Source: an uncultured Planctomycetaceae bacterium (GTDB lineage: Bacteria > Planctomycetota > Planctomycetia > Pirellulales > UBA1268). Taken from it: a stretch of 5,959 nucleotides of DNA. Shown here piece by piece: positions 1 to 5,891 of the stretch. The notes beneath the pieces were generated by a model that saw only the letters and a list, made by a program, of their open reading frames with translations, did no database searches and was not told where the DNA came from. The DNA lies in assembly GCA_903958265.1 (NCBI GenBank), contig CAJBSQ010000062.1, positions 1 through 5,959 of the forward strand, given 5' to 3'. Within the stretch, counting starts at the first letter, position 1, and each line of letters starts with the position of its first letter. A program made the translations under genes and the position numbers.

Positions 1-920
1 CGGGGGTCGTGACGAATGGCCTGATTGAAATCAAACTCCGCCTTCCGCGGCTCACTCGTATCGAGATACGCCAGGCCACGATTGAGGTAGGCGAGCATGT
101 AGGTGCGGTCGCGGCGGATGCTCGAGGCATAGGCATTGATCGCCTCGAGGGGCCGATCCAGCTCGATCAGCGTCAGGCCACGCCAGAGTTCAGGCCGCGG
201 GTCGTCGTAGGCGATGCCGGCCGCATCCTCAAAGTCTTCGAGGGCGATGCCGTAGAGCCCGAGATGAAACCACGCGATGCCACGCCGCAGGTAGAGTTCC
301 GAATCCTGGGGATCGATCGACAACCCTTTGGAACAGGCATCGACGCTGCCCTCGAAGTCGCCCTGCCGGCGGGCCGTCACGCCCAGCGCGAGGTAGGCGA
401 GCGTCATCTTGGGGTCGAGCTTGATCACCTCGAGCAGTTTTTCGCGGGCTTCGGCCAGCTTCCCGGCCCTGTCGAGCTTCTCGGCTTCGACCAGCAGCTG
501 CTCGGCCGGTGTCGGCTCCCACGCATCACGGTCGCCGCCCCGGTCGGAATCACTGGCGCCCATGTCGCGGGGCGCCACTCGGGCCCGGTCGGGCCGGCGG
601 GGTGCGGCGTCTCCGGGAACGGTCGTCTCGGGGAATGGCACCGGCAGCCGCTGCGTGCCGCGGGAAGGCATCGCGGGCCGCGAGTCGGGCTGCGTCGGAG
701 CCGAGGGCGGAGTGCCGGCACCGCGGCCGAACGGGTTGAGTTCGTCGGCGAAGGGATCGTCTTCAGGCACGCCGGCGGCTGGCTGACCGCCGCCCTGAGC
801 ATGAGCCGGCGACACCTCAACCACAGCCCAGAGCAGCGCCGCGCAAAAGGTCGAGCCGATCGCCGCCCGCCGCGGCCAGTGGAAGAGCATCGTGGCTGTC
901 ATCGAGACGCGTGAGGTCAT
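1..920 (-). CDS. Exported TPR-repeat protein (3' end beyond the window)
   Basis: Likely a periplasmic or envelope protein that works through protein-protein contacts. No enzymatic domain is visible in the 306 residues present, and the reading frame runs off the left edge without a stop. Residues 1-41 form a signal peptide: basic PRR at about 16-18, a hydrophobic core (AALLWAVV), then AHA|Q as the probable signal peptidase I site. Residues 42-137 are a low-complexity linker rich in Pro, Arg, Asp and Gly. From about residue 138 there are five consecutive 34-residue TPR units (about 138-171, 172-205, 206-239, 240-273, 274-306), with typical phrases such as LDPKM, IDPQD and AYLNRGLAYL. The start is uncertain. 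ATG at 920 is the outermost; in-frame ATGs at 902 and 890 also fit, and 890 would give a more ordinary 31-residue signal peptide. None has a good Shine-Dalgarno site. It lies 110 nt downstream of the PHA-like gene on the same strand. The TPR fold is clear; the role is unknown. Confidence 0.88.
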   Translation of the reverse strand, partial: MTSRVSMTATMLFHWPRRAAIGSTFCAALLWAVVEVSPAHAQGGGQPAAGVPEDDPFADELNPFGRGAGTPPSAPTQPDSRPAMPSRGTQRLPVPFPETTVPGDAAPRRPDRARVAPRDMGASDSDRGGDRDAWEPTPAEQLLVEAEKLDRAGKLAEAREKLLEVIKLDPKMTLAYLALGVTARRQGDFEGSVDACSKGLSIDPQDSELYLRRGIAWFHLGLYGIALEDFEDAAGIAYDDPRPELWRGLTLIELDRPLEAINAYASSIRRDRTYMLAYLNRGLAYLDTSEPRKAEFDFNQAIRHDP

Positions 921-1030
921 GGTGAGAGGATATCCCTGTGAGAGATCGGCATTTCAAAACATATCACCGGCATCGGGACCAAGGCGTTGGTCGTCGCCCT
1001 CCCAACCGTTGCAACCCATCGCCCCGACGG
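921..1030. other. Short intergenic gap before the TPR gene
   Basis: These 110 nt lie between the stop of the PHA-like gene and the TPR gene start, so any promoter for the TPR gene should be here. A perfect 8-nt palindrome, GTTGCAAC, sits at 1008-1015, and GTTGG (986-990) can pair with CCAAC (1002-1006). Neither is long enough to call an operator or terminator. I could not find a -35/-10 pair with acceptable spacing. Confidence 0.3.
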
Positions 1031-1348
1031 CTAGGCGGGGGAAGACTCCAGGAGCCCGCCGATCCGCTGTTCGATGCCGCTTTTGATCTTTCCGGCAAAC
1101 AGCCCGGCCATCCCGGGAACCTGGAGCTTGACGACGAGTTCGGTGAGGAGGATTTCAACCTCGCTGTCGATCGCCATCCCCATGACGTCGAGCGAGACGG
1201 CGAGTTGACCGTCGTCCCGCCACGACGCGTCGATCGCTCCGACCTTGTCGGCATATTCGTCACGGGCCCGCACGACGGCCGCATCGAGGCGGCGGCGGAC
1301 CTCATCCTGCTCGAGACTGTGCGGGATTCTGACTTCCATCGACTTCAT
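1031..1348 (-). CDS. Polyhydroxyalkanoic acid system-like small protein
   Basis: A 105-residue soluble protein resembling the small polyhydroxyalkanoate-system family (PHA_gran_rgn, Pfam PF09650), members of which are often found with storage-granule genes. Seen in the sequence: an N-terminal helix with alternating charge (about residues 10-35, ending RARDEYADKVG), a strand pair around SWRDDGQLAVSLDV, a second strand segment (about 62-82), then a C-terminal amphipathic helix (GKIKSGIEQRIGGLL). This is the family's usual order and length. No signal peptide or membrane segment is present. The ATG at 1348 was chosen because GAGGAA lies 8 nt upstream; the longer in-frame extension to 1483 would run inside mfnB and was rejected. 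The start lies within the 3' end of mfnB (47-nt overlap), so it is probably co-transcribed. No PHA synthase gene is visible here, so a role in granule metabolism is inferred from family resemblance only. Confidence 0.75.
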   Translation of the reverse strand: MKSMEVRIPHSLEQDEVRRRLDAAVVRARDEYADKVGAIDASWRDDGQLAVSLDVMGMAIDSEVEILLTELVVKLQVPGMAGLFAGKIKSGIEQRIGGLLESSPA

Positions 1349-2126
1349 GGTGGTTATTCCTCGGAGGCACGGGCACCGACTCTCGCCAGGCCTCCGCGAG
1401 TGTACCCACGAGCGCGGCCACTTTCCTCTCCTCGACGCTGCCCATGCGGCCCCCCGCGCAGGCGGCTGTCCGTACCCCCACAATCACCGCTCCCAGAGCC
1501 AGCGCCGTGCCGCATTCCCGGGCATCCAGCCGGCCGGCCAGGGCGACCCGGATCCCGGCTGACCTGGCCGCCTCCAGCCACGAGGCCACCTCCGGCACCG
1601 GGGCGGCTCCGAACAGCCCAGGCCCCTGCTTGTCGAAGGTGTCGATCAGGAGCGTCGCGGCCCCGACGGCGGCCGCCGCGGCGATCAGCCGGAGCGGGGC
1701 CGGCGACGCAGCGGTTTGCCAGTCGGCGTACGCAACCGCCACCAGTTCCACGCCGGATGGCAGGGCCCCGGCGAGAGCCGTGAAGGCGGTGAGCCACTCA
1801 GCCTCGTCCATCCCGGCTGGTCCGGCCTTGACGGCCGACAACCGCCCGCGAGCAGCCGCCAGCAGGCCATGGATCCGGTGAACATGACTCGCGATGGCCT
1901 GCCAGCCCTCCGCCAGCTCACCGCAGGCCAGCGTGCAGGCTGTGGTCGAGCCCACCCGCAGGGCGATGGCCGCAGCCACCTCCGCATCGGCCCGACCGAG
2001 GGGCCCGCGACTCGGCTCTTTCACATCGATGATCGAAGCGCCTCCAGATCGCGCCGCAGCCGCCTCCTCGACCGACCGCACGCTCACGAGCAGCCCGCCC
2101 GGCAGCGACCATGCTCCGAGCGTCAT
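1302..2126 (-). CDS. mfnB: MfnB, (5-formylfuran-3-yl)methyl phosphate synthase
   Basis: Cytoplasmic lyase of the DUF556/COG1891 (PF04476) family. It condenses two glyceraldehyde-3-phosphate molecules into the phosphorylated furan aldehyde that begins methanofuran synthesis (methylofuran in bacteria), a carrier for C1 oxidation with tetrahydromethanopterin. Seen here in 274 residues: N-terminal LLVSVRSVEEA, the signature SIIDVKEPSRGPLG (31-44) with Asp34 and Lys36 matching the Asp25/Lys27 Schiff-base pair of the archaeal enzyme, Lys100 in SAVKAGP, Asp162 and Lys166 in LLIDTFDKQGPGLF, a GIRVALAGRL strand (191-200) and a C-terminal VRTAACAGGRMG (218-229). All expected catalytic acidic and lysine positions appear present; the residue correspondence is from memory. 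The start ATG overlaps the upstream stop (ATGA) and is preceded by GAGGTG. The protein is longer than the roughly 235-residue archaeal enzymes; its last 25 or so residues look non-conserved and overlap the next gene. Other C1 genes are not in the window. Confidence 0.9.
   Translation of the reverse strand: MTLGAWSLPGGLLVSVRSVEEAAAARSGGASIIDVKEPSRGPLGRADAEVAAAIALRVGSTTACTLACGELAEGWQAIASHVHRIHGLLAAARGRLSAVKAGPAGMDEAEWLTAFTALAGALPSGVELVAVAYADWQTAASPAPLRLIAAAAAVGAATLLIDTFDKQGPGLFGAAPVPEVASWLEAARSAGIRVALAGRLDARECGTALALGAVIVGVRTAACAGGRMGSVEERKVAALVGTLAEAWRESVPVPPRNNHHEVDGSQNPAQSRAG
1357..1362 (-). promoter_or_regulatory. Ribosome binding site of the PHA-like gene
   Basis: GAGGAA read on the minus strand, with 8 nt between it and the ATG at 1348. 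It decides the start of the 105-residue protein over the in-frame ATG at 1339, which has no such site. It lies inside the mfnB coding sequence. Confidence 0.6.
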
Positions 2127-2701
2127 CGGCCCACCTCGTCGGCCAGGCGGCGCTTGGCCTCGAGCAGCCGCGCGGAGATTCCGCGGGCCAGTTCGGGTGA
2201 CAACGGCTCGCACCAGCGGCCGTCGACGACCACGCTGCCGTCGTGCCACGTGCCCCAGGCCGGCACGGTGGGCCGCGACCGCCACTCCACCGCCCGTTCG
2301 GCCAGCCGCAGCACCAGCGTGGTGACCCGACGGTCGGCGGCATTCGGCTCTCCCGCACCGAGCAGGTGCGATCCGGGGAACACGCACTCGACGATCTCGA
2401 GCGGAACCCGCTGCACGGCCAGCGGCGAGAGCCGCACCTCCAGCACCCCGCCGCGATGCACGAGTCGCGGACGCCGCGCGGCCCAGGCAACCGCTCCCGC
2501 CACGAGCACCCCGGCCAGGCAGATCGCCGCCACCGCCCATGCGACTCCCGCCGGCGGCCCGAGGGCCGCGGCCGCCGCCATCACCAGGCTCCCGACCGCC
2601 ACGACGGCCACGCCCAGGCCGATCGCGGGCCGCACGTTGCCCCGCAGCCAGATCTCGGAATCGTCCGTCACGTCCGCTTTCGCTGCCATCGGTGGTGTCA
2701 T
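2123..2701 (-). CDS. Two-helix membrane protein with possible PH-like domain
   Basis: Not recognised as a named protein. With the start used here it has 192 residues: a short hydrophilic N-terminus, two adjacent hydrophobic helices (about 25-47 and 51-75) joined by a tight GPPAG turn, a basic AARRPRL stop-transfer, and a soluble C-terminal domain of about 115 residues. The beginning of that domain (HRGGVLEVRLSPLAVQRVPLEIVECVF, roughly residues 82-108, with Arg/Val alternation) resembles the strand pattern of bacterial PH (bPH2/YdbS-like) membrane proteins. This is an inference from pattern, not a firm hit. A charged helix (about 168-190) ends the protein. ATG 2701 is a choice: ATG 2737 and ATG 2689 are also in frame and none has a clear Shine-Dalgarno site. 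It is first in the minus-strand operon and its stop overlaps the mfnB start by ATGA, so the two products are made together, but a functional link to C1 metabolism is unproven. Confidence 0.75.
   Translation of the reverse strand: MTPPMAAKADVTDDSEIWLRGNVRPAIGLGVAVVAVGSLVMAAAAALGPPAGVAWAVAAICLAGVLVAGAVAWAARRPRLVHRGGVLEVRLSPLAVQRVPLEIVECVFPGSHLLGAGEPNAADRRVTTLVLRLAERAVEWRSRPTVPAWGTWHDGSVVVDGRWCEPLSPELARGISARLLEAKRRLADEVGR
2132..2137 (-). promoter_or_regulatory. Ribosome binding site of mfnB
   Basis: GAGGTG on the minus strand, 5 nt before the mfnB ATG at 2126 and inside the last codons of the upstream membrane-protein gene. Together with the ATGA stop-start overlap (2126-2123) it supports translational coupling of the two genes. 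Confidence 0.55.
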
Positions 2702-2735
2702 ACGATCTGCCAACCTGTCACTTCGCCCGGAGGCC
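2702..2735. other. Very short divergent intergenic region
   Basis: Only about 34 nt separate the divergent membrane-protein and permease starts, so promoters for one or both directions must lie within coding sequence or the start assignments are off. The plus strand contains GGAGG at 2729-2733. No convincing -10/-35 elements were found. Confidence 0.35.
2729..2733 (+). promoter_or_regulatory. Shine-Dalgarno site that questions the permease start
   Basis: A perfect GGAGG lies only 2 nt before ATG 2736, too close for normal initiation, but exactly 8 nt before the in-frame GTG at 2742. On spacing, GTG 2742 is the better initiation codon, which would remove two residues from the N-terminus. Confidence 0.5.
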
Positions 2736-4319
2736 ATGCCCGTGCACGACGCCCCGCCATCCGCCAGTTCGTCGCGGCTTCCCCTGTGGGGCCTCGCCGC
2801 CGCCGTCGCCGCCTATCTCGTGATGGCGGTCTTCGGCCTGCCGCAACATGGTCGTGATTTGCTGGTGCGGTCACAAGCGGCCCACGCCGCCGGGCACGCG
2901 GACCACCCGGCCGACGACAAAAATCAGCACGGCGAGGCGTCCGATGCGGGCCACGGCGGCACCGCCGCGCCGCCGCCGGCCACCGTGATTCCCTTCGCCC
3001 TGCTGCTCGCGGCAATCGCCATCCTGCCGCTCACGCCGGGCATCTCCCACTGGTGGGAGCACAACTCCAGCAAACTCCTCGTGGCCGGCCTGCTGGCCGC
3101 GGTCACGCTGGGGTATTACCTCGCCTTCCACCGGCAGCCCGTCGACCTCCACTTTCCGGCGCACGCGGTGGTCGAGCCGGCGGCCGGGCTGTCGTGGCCC
3201 ACCGTGGGCGCGGTGCTTGCCAATGCGCTGCTCTCGGAATACGTCCCCTTCATCACGCTGCTGTTCGCCCTCTACGTGATCACCGGTGGCGTGCGGATCG
3301 AGGGCGACCTGGAGGCCACGCCCACCACCAACGCAGCCTTCCTGGCGGTGGGCGCCCTGCTCGCGAGCTTCATCGGCACGACCGGCGCGGCAATGCTCCT
3401 CGTGCGGCCGCTGCTCGAGACCAACCGCGAGCGGCGGCACGTCGCCCACACGCTGGTGTTCTTCATCTTCATGGTCTGCAACTGCGGCGGGCTGCTGCTG
3501 CCGATCGGCGACCCGCCGCTGTTCCTCGGATACCTGCAGGGTGTCGACTTTCTCTGGACCCTGTCGTTGTGGAACGAGTGGCTGTTCACCAACGCCACGC
3601 TGCTGGCCATCTACTGGATCTGGGACACGTTTGTCGCCCATCCCCGGGAGACCCGGGCCGACCTCGTCCGCGACCGCGTCCTCACGCGGAGCCTACGGTT
3701 TGGTGGCCTCTGGCCCAACCTGCCGCTGATGGCCGGCGTGATCGCGGCGGTGGCCCTGCTCGACCCGTCGAAGCCGGTGCCCGGCACGTCCTGGCATCCG
3801 TGGGTCTATCTCCGCGAGGCGGTGCTCCTCGGCCTGGTCGGGCTCTCGCTCCTGCTCGGCTCCGACGGCATCCGCCGGAAGAACGGCTTTACGTACGCCG
3901 CGATCCTCGAGGTGGCGGCACTCTTCATCGGGATCTTCATCTGTATGCAGCCGGCCCTGGCCCTGCTCCACGTCCACGGCGACAGCCTCGGCCTCACCTC
4001 GCCGCAGGCCTATTTCTGGTCGACCGGCGCGCTCTCGGCGGTGCTCGACAACGCCCCGACCTACCTCGTATTTTTCGAGGCGGCGGGGATCGAGCCGGCC
4101 GACGGCCTCACGAGCGAGGAGGCCCGCTTGCTGGCCGCGGTGAGCCTCGGGGCGGTGTTCCTCGGAGCGATGACCTACATCGGCAACGGGCCCAACTTCA
4201 TGGTCAAGGCGATCGCGGAGCAATCCGGAGTGAGGATGCCGAGTTTCTTCGGCTACATCATGTACAGTATGGGAGTGCTGCTGCCGGTCTTCGCCCTGAT
4301 GGCATGGCTGTTCGTGTAG
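2736..4319 (+). CDS. Putative Na+/H+ antiporter or citrate-type permease (IT superfamily)
   Basis: Polytopic inner-membrane transporter of 527 residues, resembling the CitMHS_2 (PF16980) branch of the ion transporter (ArsB/NhaD) superfamily. Members are annotated as sodium:proton antiporters or putative citrate transporters; the true substrate cannot be read from sequence. About 12 hydrophobic segments are visible: 16-34, 83-99, 112-130, 155-183, 198-226, 238-256, 285-300, 328-342, 361-375, 387-410, 425-448/464-482 and 505-526. Conserved-looking re-entrant or helix-break motifs are SFIGTTGAAMLLVRPLL (211-227), IGDPPLFLG (257-265), SAVLDNAPTYLVFF (434-447) and YIGNGPNFMVKAIAE (481-495), placed as expected for two inverted halves. 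The loop between helices 1 and 2 is histidine- and Asp-rich (His at 38, 50, 54, 57, 65, 73). The open frame continues far upstream, but that part is antisense to mfnB and its neighbours and was rejected. ATG 2736 is given; GTG 2742 fits the GGAGG better. The rnd gene follows after 54 nt. Confidence 0.87.
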   Translation: MPVHDAPPSASSSRLPLWGLAAAVAAYLVMAVFGLPQHGRDLLVRSQAAHAAGHADHPADDKNQHGEASDAGHGGTAAPPPATVIPFALLLAAIAILPLTPGISHWWEHNSSKLLVAGLLAAVTLGYYLAFHRQPVDLHFPAHAVVEPAAGLSWPTVGAVLANALLSEYVPFITLLFALYVITGGVRIEGDLEATPTTNAAFLAVGALLASFIGTTGAAMLLVRPLLETNRERRHVAHTLVFFIFMVCNCGGLLLPIGDPPLFLGYLQGVDFLWTLSLWNEWLFTNATLLAIYWIWDTFVAHPRETRADLVRDRVLTRSLRFGGLWPNLPLMAGVIAAVALLDPSKPVPGTSWHPWVYLREAVLLGLVGLSLLLGSDGIRRKNGFTYAAILEVAALFIGIFICMQPALALLHVHGDSLGLTSPQAYFWSTGALSAVLDNAPTYLVFFEAAGIEPADGLTSEEARLLAAVSLGAVFLGAMTYIGNGPNFMVKAIAEQSGVRMPSFFGYIMYSMGVLLPVFALMAWLFV

Positions 4320-4373
4320 CGGCATCCCGCCACCCATTCATTCGGGCCGACGGCAAACCCCCGGCCCCCACCT

Positions 4374-5582
4374 ATGCACCCCCGCCCCGCCCCCGACTCG
4401 TTCGAGGTCATCTCCACCGACCTGCAGGTCAGAGACCTCGCTGACCGGCTCGCCGAGCACTCCCATCTCTGCTTCGACACGGAGTTTGTCTCCGAGCACA
4501 CCTACCGCAGCCAACTCTGCCTCGTGCAGGTGGCCGCACCGGGCATCCTCGCTGTCATCGACACGCTCAAGGCCCACGACCTCGAGCCGTTCTGGCGGCT
4601 TCTGGCCGAACCGGGCCGCACGACGGTGGTGCATGCGGGCCGCGAGGAGCTGGGCTTCATCCTGCACGCGATCAAGGCTCGTCCGTCATCGCTCTTTGAC
4701 GTGCAGCTGGCCGCTGGCCTGATTGACCACGACTTTCCCGCCGGCTACGCCTCGATCGTCCGCCGCTTTCTCAACCTCCCGACCAACAAGGGAGAGACGC
4801 GGACCGACTGGCGGCAGCGGCCGCTCACGCAGGCCCAGCTCGAATACGCGGTCGACGACGTCCGGCACCTCGAGCAGCTCTGGCGGACGATGGAAGGGCA
4901 ACTCGAATCGCTCGGCCGCGTCGACTGGATGCAGCAGGAGATGGCCGCCTGGCAGGACGACGTCGAGGAGTCGTTCAGTCGCAAGCGGTGGCGGAGGGTC
5001 TCGGGGCTCAACGGTCTCTCCCGGCGGGAACTCGCCGTCGCCCGCGAACTCTGGCACTGGCGAGACGCCGTCGCGGAGCAGCGCGACATGCCACCCAAGC
5101 GGGTGCTCCGCGACGACCTGCTCGTCGAACTCTGCAAGCGGAAGAGCGCCGACGAGCGGCAGATCTCCGCAATCCGCGGGATGCAGCGGTCGGACCTGCG
5201 GTACATCCTCACCGGGCTGTCGGAGGCGATTGGCCGCGGGCTCGCCCTGCCCGAGGAGGAGTGCCCTGGCGGCGAACGGCACCGCGCCCCGCCGCCGCAA
5301 CTCGCCATGCTCGGCCAGTTTCTTGCCACGGCGGTGGCCGGAATGTGCCGCAGCAACCGCCTCGCTCCGGCGCTGGTGGGCACGTCGTCTGACATGCGCG
5401 ACCTGCTCGCCTACAAGCTCGGCTACTTCGAGGATGAGCGGATGCCGCTCTTGGCAACGGGTTGGCGAGCCGAGGTGGTGGGCACGCTGGTCGACGACCT
5501 GCTTGCCGGCCGCGCGGCGCTTCGGATCGGCGACATCCGCTCGCACGATCCGCTCGTGATCGAGCGCTGGGGCGACCGCTAA
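4374..5582 (+). CDS. rnd: Ribonuclease D (DEDDy 3'-5' exonuclease, HRDC)
   Basis: Cytoplasmic 3'-5' exoribonuclease that trims tRNA and other stable RNA precursors, 402 residues (E. coli enzyme 375). The exonuclease domain covers about 10-180. Exo I is CFDTEFVSEHTY with Asp35 and Glu37; Exo II is VVHAGREELGFIL; Exo III is LEYAVDDVRHLEQLW with Tyr158 and Asp162. GETRTDWRQRPLTQAQ (140-155) matches the conserved stretch just before Exo III. At Exo II the position of the usual metal-binding Asp (E. coli Asp85 in HAGSEDL) is Glu92 here. A first HRDC domain spans about 217-285. A second, divergent HRDC-like region (about 308-385) ends in TGWRAEVVG, matching the SGWRGEL of the E. coli C-terminal HRDC. 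The ATG at 4374 has no Shine-Dalgarno site but is the only ATG before Exo I, and homology begins soon after it. It may be co-transcribed with the upstream permease (54-nt gap), without an obvious functional link. Confidence 0.95.
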   Translation: MHPRPAPDSFEVISTDLQVRDLADRLAEHSHLCFDTEFVSEHTYRSQLCLVQVAAPGILAVIDTLKAHDLEPFWRLLAEPGRTTVVHAGREELGFILHAIKARPSSLFDVQLAAGLIDHDFPAGYASIVRRFLNLPTNKGETRTDWRQRPLTQAQLEYAVDDVRHLEQLWRTMEGQLESLGRVDWMQQEMAAWQDDVEESFSRKRWRRVSGLNGLSRRELAVARELWHWRDAVAEQRDMPPKRVLRDDLLVELCKRKSADERQISAIRGMQRSDLRYILTGLSEAIGRGLALPEEECPGGERHRAPPPQLAMLGQFLATAVAGMCRSNRLAPALVGTSSDMRDLLAYKLGYFEDERMPLLATGWRAEVVGTLVDDLLAGRAALRIGDIRSHDPLVIERWGDR

Positions 5583-5613
5583 CGACGCCCACTCGCTCCG
5601 GGGCCGCCGGCAC

Positions 5614-5644
5614 CGTAGCCGCAGGTTTCCTACCTGCGCAGCAC
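5614..5644 (+). repeat. REP-like palindromic repeat, copy 1
   Basis: A 31-nt unit identical to 5707-5737. It begins CGTAG, followed by the palindrome CGCAGGTTTCCTACCTGCG (5620-5638: 7-bp perfect stem, 5-nt loop TTCCT) and ends CAGCAC. A GTAG tetranucleotide at the foot of a short hairpin is the layout of REP elements mobilised by RAYT (TnpA-REP) transposases; this assignment is by structure only. Confidence 0.75.
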
Positions 5645-5652
5645 GCTCGACG

Positions 5653-5681
5653 GTGATGCAGCTCAAAAACCTGCACCTACG
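5653..5681 (-). repeat. REP-like palindromic repeat, copy 2 (inverted, degenerate)
   Basis: Read on the minus strand this 29-nt stretch starts CGTAG, shares GCAGGTTT with the other copies and ends CAC, with changes in the second arm and 2 nt missing. It keeps its own 5-bp stem (TGCAG 5657-5661 with CTGCA 5671-5675). The GTAG foot is preserved (CTAC at 5677-5680 on the plus strand). Being head-to-head with copies 1 and 3 makes a BIME-like inverted pair. Confidence 0.65.
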
Positions 5682-5706
5682 GGGAGCGATGCACGCCGGA
5701 TGGCCA

Positions 5707-5737
5707 CGTAGCCGCAGGTTTCCTACCTGCGCAGCAC
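5707..5737 (+). repeat. REP-like palindromic repeat, copy 3
   Basis: Exact 31-nt duplicate of 5614-5644, start to start 93 nt apart, with the same GTAG foot (5708-5711) and the same 7-bp stem and TTCCT loop. Flanking bases differ on both sides, so the repeated unit is precisely bounded. Confidence 0.75.
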
Positions 5738-5750
5738 CCCCGCCGTCGCG

Positions 5751-5879
5751 GAAAACGGGGACGGGAGCGGATGAAGGCGATTCAGCAGCCGCATGTGGAC
5801 GGGAAACGCCTGGGCCGGCTCCTTTAGTCGCGGGGCCAGATCAATCCCGGAGCCGAAAATCGCTCCCGTCCCCGATTTC
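5751..5879. mobile_element. MITE/REPIN-like element with 19-bp terminal inverted repeats
   Basis: The left arm GAAAACGGGGACGGGAGCG (5751-5769) and the right arm (5861-5879) are reverse complements at 18 of 19 positions, with 13 consecutive inner bases perfect. The 91-bp interior has no gene but a nested inverted repeat, CGGCTCC (5816-5822) with GGAGCCG (5849-5855). Short length, strong terminal repeats and no coding capacity fit a non-autonomous element or a pair of inverted REP sequences. No target-site duplication could be seen beside the arms, so transposition is inferred, not shown. Confidence 0.55.
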
Positions 5880-5891
5880 ATAAACACCCCC

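Noticed and set aside
9..914. Long plus-strand open frame of 301 codons
   Set aside because: It is antisense to the TPR gene. The minus strand gives five regular TPR units and a signal peptide, while this frame has no family features.
1022..1040. Possible terminator after the PHA-like gene (CCCCG with CGGGG)
   Set aside because: Only a 5-bp stem that includes the stop codon region in its loop, and no T-run follows on the minus strand.
938..1783. Plus-strand open frame of 281 codons rich in Arg and Pro
   Set aside because: It is antisense to the PHA-like gene and mfnB; its composition is typical of a GC-rich shadow frame.
1716..2735. Upstream extension of the permease frame (about 340 extra codons)
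   Set aside because: It is antisense to mfnB and the membrane-protein gene, Ser/Arg/Thr low-complexity, and lacks transporter features; the real protein begins at 2736 or 2742.
2871..4337. Minus-strand frames antisense to the permease (256 and 214 codons)
   Set aside because: Charged Glu/Arg/His/Gln-rich shadows, as expected opposite a hydrophobic GC-rich gene.
3053..4444. 463-codon plus-strand frame inside the permease gene
   Set aside because: Arg/Pro/Gly-rich shadow in another frame; the permease frame has the membrane helices and conserved motifs.
4686..5666. Minus-strand frame of 326 codons antisense to rnd
   Set aside because: The opposite frame is an unambiguous RNase D; this one has no recognisable features.
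5614..5737. Possible CRISPR array (exact 31-nt repeats)
   Set aside because: Only two direct copies, with a 62-nt spacing that itself contains an inverted copy, and no cas genes; a palindromic intergenic repeat fits better.
5653..5883. 76-codon plus-strand frame in the last intergenic region
   Set aside because: It runs through the REP-like and inverted repeats, has no ribosome site and shows no protein-like pattern.
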